This document shows positions 53,992 to 64,000 of a DNA stretch of 64,000 bases, in pieces (positions within the stretch are counted from its first letter, which is position 1; every line of letters starts with the position of its first letter). The stretch spans positions 7,068,001 to 7,132,000 of the forward strand of contig CAVNZM010000013.1 of assembly GCA_963693365.1 (NCBI GenBank). Direction: 5' to 3'. The translations under genes were made by a program, and so were the position numbers. The notes beneath the pieces are model-generated. The model was not told where the DNA came from, ran no database searches, and worked only from the letters and a program-made list of their open reading frames with translations. The stretch comes from Amoebidium appalachense. Lineage: Eukaryota; Ichthyosporea.

Positions 53992-56407
53992 TGCGCTATA
54001 ATTTTGTAGTGATGTGTTTCTCAAGCCAATCAATACATCTAATAAACAGGTCGTAGTTACGCGGGTTTAGTATAAAATCAAGGATGTTGTAATTTACAGG
54101 TAGGCTATCTTTCTGGGTGTCTGTTGTGAATGTGACGTGTGTGTGTTGCGGTATTATGTGGTCTATCAAACTACATTTGGCGATACATGACCGGTTAAAC
54201 TGGTGTGTGTGTGTGTTGTTTGGGCATGCAAATGATGCCACCTTATACTTATTAGATCTCCACTGTATAGCACGTGTACAGTAAAAGCGTGGTAATTGAT
54301 CAATAATACCATCAGCTAGAGAAAGACCAGTTCTACAGGAAGGTAATATGTATTTAGGTGTTATACACTTGCGAGTGCCATATTTGGCAATATGGTTGAG
54401 GCGGTCAGTATATATAAAACGAGACATAAGGCTTAGTTTTTCAAGGTGTATGCTTTCATCGGGTCTAGTGTCGTGTGGTATCTTTTTCCATTTGTTATAT
54501 TGCGTGATTATCTTGTGATTGTGTACATGTTTAATAAGTAAGTGGCAGTCCAAAGTCACACACACACTATTGCGGGGTTTATTTGTATTTGTGCCCAGGG
54601 GAGAAGGGGAGAGAGAGGGGAGGAAAGAGGGGAGAGGTGAGGAGGGGACAGGTCGGATAGAGAAGAGAGGGTGGGAGGGCAAATACTTCTTTAAGCGGCT
54701 TATGTGCTTATTGAATTTCAGCGCGAGATAGGATACTCTAGCAGCTATTGGGACCAGACCATATATCGAGAGCGTTACAGGCCCAGGTTTACAACAGTTG
54801 TTAGATAGAAAGGAGGCAACTTCTGCTTCAAGGAAATTTGCCAAGGGTTTAAGCGCTCTAGTTCTCTCTTTCTTGATCCAAGCGGCGAGAAGGGGTAAAC
54901 CATATTCACATGCCGGGAAGACAAAAGTGCGAATAAATGTAAGTCTAATAGAAGGATGGAGGGGTGTGTCTTTAAAAATATTAGCCGAGAAGAAAGCTAA
55001 CCGCTTACGAGCCAACTCTACCCTCTTTTCGACCATATGGGGAAACATAACACCAACAGAATCAACCGGAACACCAAGATATTTGTATTCTGGAACTATA
55101 GGTACAGGTTTAGATGATAATGTAAATGTGTGTAAATTGTTAGCTATATCAGGTACAAGAACACCACATTTGTCTATGTTAAGGATCATAAGGTTTGCCT
55201 TGCACCACTCTGACACTACATCGAACAATCTTTGCAGGCGTCTAGGGGTACGGGCAAGGAGGGACAGATCATCAGCATAGAGAAGTGCAGGCGGAAAGTT
55301 ATTAATAGGGTCATCGTTTTCGGCGTAAATCTTGACAGCCAAATCATCTATAAATAGGTTAAACAAAAAGGGGCTAAGCAATGAACCCTGCAAGAGACCT
55401 CTAGTACGAGCAAAACCATATGAAAGATGCCCATTAACCACAGCTCTACCATAGGTTTGAGACAAGAGTGCTTCTAACAGAACACCAATGCAGTGTGGTA
55501 CACCTCGTGCAGCAAGCTTTTCCCATAGGAGACCAGGGGAGACAGAATCGTAAGCAGTTTTCCAATCAATAAAGCCAACATATTGTGCACCAACTTGCAT
55601 AGAATCGTGCAGTGCCATTATTTGAACATAACATGAATTGTTTTTACGAAAAGCGGATTGGCATGGGTGTATGTGAAGAATAGATTGAAACCTAGGGTGA
55701 TGTGCAAATAACCTAAGTAAGCAAGCTTCAAAGAATCTACGAGCAACCTGGGTTAGTGTAATGGGGCGAAAGGATGATATGGGGCCCTCAGAGTCCTTCG
55801 TAACTATGGGGATCACTAAGGTATCTAACCAAGATGACGGGACATGTCCACATTTAACACACCAAGAAAAGAGAGAGCTTAACATGATAGTAAGATCAGG
55901 TTTAATAGCACGATCACTTTCCTTTTGTGGGTAGGAGGGAACAAGGATTTTAAGAAACCCAGCAGGGAGTCCATCAGGTCCACAAGACTTACTAGAGCTA
56001 TAACTAGATATCACAGACCATATGGCATCGGGACTGAAAAAGGGGAGGATCGATTCTATGGGGATAGATGGGTCTACAGGCCACACAATAGGTTTCTGAG
56101 CGGGGGTCCTATCTTTAAACAGTTCCGAGAAATACTTATCAGAGTCTATGAGGGGGTCTCCAGTGGTATCACCAATAATACGAGCAGGGGGGCCAAATCG
56201 ATTCATACTAGCAAGCCGGCGCAAGCTTTCCTTTTGAGACAGGGGTTCACCTAGTCTAGCGGGAGTGGTGTTTGGTAACAAGAGAGCATCGGGATATTCC
56301 TTCCTACCACCGCCAGCATAATCACCGAGATCTATCAAATCATCAACAATAAAGTTAGTGCATGTATCTAGTACGAGATGTGAATCTAGAATTCGAACGA
56401 TATGTAA
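53846..56407 (-). mobile_element. LINE-type non-LTR retrotransposon, 5'-truncated, with poly(A) tail
   Basis: On the minus strand a single open frame (56407-53996) encodes a reverse transcriptase; after its stop come an (AC)n tract (53919-53987), about 36 bases of unique sequence and then 37 A residues (poly(T) at 53846-53882). A poly(A) tail without LTRs identifies a non-LTR element. No apurinic-endonuclease domain lies upstream; the frame closes at a TAA at 56408-56410, so the 5' part is lost or out of frame. I could not define a target-site duplication. Confidence 0.88.
53996..56338 (-). CDS. Reverse transcriptase of the LINE-type element
   Basis: A 780-residue frame counted from 56338; it stays open to 56407 but lacks an ATG there, and the first Met (MNRFG) lies at about residue 45. 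RT motifs are intact: FRPITLTQVARRFFE (about 190), QSAFRKNNSCYVQ, motif A FIDWKTAYDS (256-265, catalytic Asp258), motif B QGSLLSPFLFNLFIDDL (317-333), motif C YADD (354-357), motif D region ANLMILNIDKCG and motif E YKYLGVPVD. In such elements the enzyme copies the RNA onto a nicked target. The C-terminal part (about 560-780) is unrecognised and lacks a clear CCHC knuckle. The catalytic core is undamaged, but with the endonuclease missing this copy is unlikely to move on its own. Confidence 0.9.
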   Translation of the reverse strand: MIDLGDYAGGGRKEYPDALLLPNTTPARLGEPLSQKESLRRLASMNRFGPPARIIGDTTGDPLIDSDKYFSELFKDRTPAQKPIVWPVDPSIPIESILPFFSPDAIWSVISSYSSSKSCGPDGLPAGFLKILVPSYPQKESDRAIKPDLTIMLSSLFSWCVKCGHVPSSWLDTLVIPIVTKDSEGPISSFRPITLTQVARRFFEACLLRLFAHHPRFQSILHIHPCQSAFRKNNSCYVQIMALHDSMQVGAQYVGFIDWKTAYDSVSPGLLWEKLAARGVPHCIGVLLEALLSQTYGRAVVNGHLSYGFARTRGLLQGSLLSPFLFNLFIDDLAVKIYAENDDPINNFPPALLYADDLSLLARTPRRLQRLFDVVSEWCKANLMILNIDKCGVLVPDIANNLHTFTLSSKPVPIVPEYKYLGVPVDSVGVMFPHMVEKRVELARKRLAFFSANIFKDTPLHPSIRLTFIRTFVFPACEYGLPLLAAWIKKERTRALKPLANFLEAEVASFLSNNCCKPGPVTLSIYGLVPIAARVSYLALKFNKHISRLKKYLPSHPLFSIRPVPSSPLPSFLPSLSPSPLGTNTNKPRNSVCVTLDCHLLIKHVHNHKIITQYNKWKKIPHDTRPDESIHLEKLSLMSRFIYTDRLNHIAKYGTRKCITPKYILPSCRTGLSLADGIIDQLPRFYCTRAIQWRSNKYKVASFACPNNTHTHQFNRSCIAKCSLIDHIIPQHTHVTFTTDTQKDSLPVNYNILDFILNPRNYDLFIRCIDWLEKHITTKL

Positions 56408-57446
56408 TTATGTCTGTAACCAGTGGAAGTGGAACAGGAAGCGGTTTTGAACTCTGAGCTGGAAACGATATGGCTGGTTGCTTATAGAAGGGAGGCCTCA
56501 GAGAGAGCAGGGGAAAGAAGAGGGGACTGAGAGTGTGGTAGTGGGAAAGCGTCGGAGAAGGCACATTTGCCTCTGCCTCAGGGTTGATGCACAAAACAGC
56601 AAAAACAAAAAGGCATCAAAATTTCAAAAAATTGCGACATCGAAATGTGATGGGAATATGAATTTGAACACGGATGAAAGTCGGATGGGGGACGGATGAT
56701 CACAGCTTTCGTTGACAAGAAATAAGTTTTGGACAAGGAAAAGACTGAGGACGCCAGGTCCCGGAAGCCCCATTTAAATTTACATCGTGATGTTTATTGA
56801 TCTGGGGGGCTTCCGTGTCTGGGGTGACTCAATGTATATCTACGTCACAAAATGTGTGAAGACGAACGCTGATTGGGTGTCGTGAGAAGGCCAATCAAAC
56901 GGAGCAGTTGGCATGAGGTGCATATTCTGCTGCATAATTGTTGGGTTGTAAAAGCCATCAAATTGCTCGAACTCGAAGTCCCGTAAATAACTAACGAAAA
57001 ATGATTTCTAGAAAACACCTTGATCCTTCTGGCTGGTAATCCTACTAATTAGAGAATTCACTGATCTATTTTTTACTTTATTATTATTAAAGTTAAATTG
57101 CTTTAAGTTATATCACATGAACTTTTAGATCGTGAGATTTTGTCGTTACACATGAAGAGACATCAAAGTGTATGAGACATTACAACCGAGCACAAATTGA
57201 TGATCAAGACACCGGGACCTGCCGAAGTCACCGATACCCAATTGCAAGCTAATTACGCACCATTTTTTTGATTCTAAACTTTCTACCCTGGTTGAAGTTA
57301 GTTCATGCTTGAGAACCAATCAGTGATCTGCATTTTCGACTCCAAACATATAAAAACCGTCCGTCAAATGTTCATACAACAACAACATTGTTACAACAAC
57401 ACAACGCCCTCTCTCTCGCTTTCTGTTTCTCACAAAAACCATCAAA
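56408..57446. promoter_or_regulatory. Upstream region of the isochorismatase-family gene, with CCAAT and TATA boxes
   Basis: About 1 kb without a gene. Close to the coding start are CCAAT at 57316-57320 and TATAAAAA at 57349-57356, 33 bp apart and about 90 bp before the ATG at 57447; their spacing is typical of a RNA polymerase II core promoter. The rest is unremarkable AT-rich DNA. Confidence 0.6.
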
Positions 57447-57644
57447 ATGGCCAGCGCCGACGTCCGCTTTACGGCCGAGAATGCCGCGATTCTTCTAATT
57501 GACCACCAAGTCGGCACGCTGAGTTGGTGCCACTCTGAGGTGCCCCAAGACCGCATCGTCAAGAACACACGTGCCCTTGCACGTGCGGCAAAGGTTCTCG
57601 GCATGCCCCTGGTGTTGACCAGCTCGCAGGAGACCAACGCGCAG

Positions 57645-57678
<34 letters not shown>

Positions 57679-57692
57679 ATGTGTGTATGTGC

Positions 57693-57743
<51 letters not shown>

Positions 57744-59224
57744 TGTGTGGGCGCGCGCGCGCGCCTGTGTGCGCGTTTGTGTATGTGTGAGTGCGTGTGT
57801 CACGTGCTACCGTGTGTGCGTGTGTGTGTGTGTGCTTTTACACCCGTGTGTGTACGTGCACGTGTGTGTGTGTGTGTGTGTAAGTGTGTGTGCGAGTGTG
57901 TCTGCCCTATAAAGGTGTAAAATGCAACGTTACATGTATGCACATGTACCTATGCGGTAGAATGAAACATATTAATCTAAGGCATTCACAACATGTGCTG
58001 ATCAACCCTCCACCACATGCATAATCACAGGGTCCCCTCATCAAAGATCTCGAAGAGATTGCCCCCGAGGAGCATGCAGCACGTGTGCAGCGAACTGGCA
58101 TTGTCAACTGCTGGGAGGACCCCAACTACCACGCCGCAGTAATGAAGGCCGTGGGTGGCCGCAGGAATCTGATCATTGCTGGCCTGACCAACGACGTGTG
58201 CACCATCTACCCCACCATCAGCGCTATAAAGGAGGGCTTCAACGTGCAGGTAATGTGAAGTTTTATACTTACATAACGAGGACAGTCCTCCCACCTCTCC
58301 CCTCCTCCCCCGCTCCCTCTGCCTTCCCCCTCCACCCAATGACTTGTGGCCACCGATACCTACTACTTTCCGTTCCACTTGCACCCAAACGATTGTCATG
58401 CTTACGTAGAAACAATTGATAATGTGGTGGTAAGTAGAGAGTGGTGAAGCCCTCACACTCTGAGAATCAGCAGCCCCAGCTTTTCAACCGTAAATACAGT
58501 ACTGCATGAATACTATGGGGTGGAAAGGAACAAAATAGAAATCTACTACTTTTTAGCGAGTTTCTATTGGTCAACCGCATAGAAGCCAATGTGTTCATGA
58601 CCATGATCAATTATGGCGTATGGTATATATGACGGCAGCTGAGCCAAAAGTTGGCCTTACAGCCACTATCGAGGTTACACACCATTCGAAAGTAATTTGA
58701 AGTACATAAAGCCTTTTTCCTAATAGTAAACAGGCTTTGGGTGCCTAATAAAAAAGTTTTTGTAGTGCCTTGTAGATAGCGCGGTGGGCAAATTTAGACC
58801 GGCGCAGAGCTAGTTAATCATGAGCCATGCCGGTCAGTCAGCCAATCAGCAGCTGTTAGCCTCCTTGAATCTGGTCAAATCAACCAATCGCGTAGCCCTA
58901 AAAAGAGTAGTATCGTTTCTATTTTGTTCCTTTCCACCCCATAATAGTATTGAGTCCACAGCCACTCAGGTATCTATGTATAGCATGCACCTCTTTAACC
59001 AATTACTGTATTTTCCGCAGGTTGTTGCCGATGCCGGTGGTAGCCCCACCCCCATTTCCGACCGGCTCTCCCTAGATCGCATGCAGCGTGCTGGTGCCAC
59101 CATCACGTGCACAAACACCCTCCTGGCTGAGCTCGCAGTTGATTGGTCGGGCCCCCACGGCAGCAAACTTATTCAGATTCTGTTCGAGGAGATCATGCCC
59201 CCCCCCATGAAGGCGGAGGAGTAG
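57447..59224 (+). CDS. Isochorismatase-family (YcaC-like) cysteine hydrolase, three exons
   Basis: Exons 57447-57644, 58031-58249 and 59021-59224, all phase 0, give 206 residues ending TAG. Family blocks: [14 protein letters not shown] (Asp19, nucleophile-activating aspartate), [42 protein letters not shown] (Cys123, predicted nucleophile, preceded by the usual cis-peptide-type loop) and [20 protein letters not shown]. The length and the NCWEDP block resemble YcaC-like hydrolases of unknown substrate more than true isochorismatases. The position where relatives often have a catalytic Lys reads Arg-Thr-Gly, so the triad needs an alignment. No targeting signal is seen; probably cytosolic. Intron 1 begins GTGTGTGT and is a TG microsatellite; intron 2 carries a MITE. 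Confidence 0.93.
58513..58947. mobile_element. MITE-like element in intron 2 of the isochorismatase-family gene
   Basis: A 435-bp segment has terminal inverted repeats of about 44-49 bp: 58513-58556 begins CTATGGGGTGGAAAGGAACA and 58899-58947 is its reverse complement with a few mismatches and a 3-base insertion near the end. TA dinucleotides flank both ends, consistent with a TA target-site duplication of the Tc1/mariner type. No transposase is encoded. Splice sites of the host intron are untouched. Confidence 0.85.

Positions 59225-64000
<4,776 letters not shown>

Overview
This is nuclear DNA from a eukaryote, probably a unicellular one. Genes are rich in spliceosomal introns. Introns and intergenic DNA are saturated with homopolymeric C or G runs (up to about 77 bases), CA/TG microsatellites and tetranucleotide arrays, while exons are free of them. 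The full-length IQGAP gene points to Amorphea (animals, fungi, amoebozoans and their protist relatives); this placement is an inference. I see no rRNA, convincing tRNA, CRISPR or operon. Most long open frames in the raw sequence are translations of repeats (His-Thr, Val-Cys, poly-Pro, poly-Gly) and are not annotated.

Layout. 246-5570 (-): a spliced protein joining a DUF6729-like zinc domain, an RNase-H-like segment and a complete DEDDy 3'-5' exonuclease; it probably continues past the left edge. 5795-6706 (+): a single-exon beta-propeller-like protein, divergent from the first gene. 9157-29576 (-): an IQGAP scaffold gene that I could resolve into 31 exons (about 1355 residues), with CH domain, IQ motifs, RasGAP-related domain and RasGAP C-terminal domain. 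32000 to about 43309 (+): a 14-15 exon gene whose first exons splice into a chromodomain with an intact aromatic cage, followed at once by an F-box; the rest is unrecognised. 45259-47118 (-): an intronless 619-residue protein with an unknown N-terminal domain and a long coiled coil. 53846-56407 (-): a 5'-truncated LINE-type retrotransposon with an intact reverse transcriptase core and a poly(A) tail. 57447-59224 (+): a three-exon isochorismatase-family hydrolase whose second intron carries a 435-bp MITE-like element. The remainder is intergenic repeat-rich DNA.

The genes look functionally independent (cytoskeletal scaffold, chromatin/ubiquitin adaptor, hydrolase, mobile-element proteins). Exon models were built by hand from GT-AG (one GC-AG) sites, reading phase and family resemblance; every internal junction of the IQGAP gene agrees in phase except one, which is off by one base.
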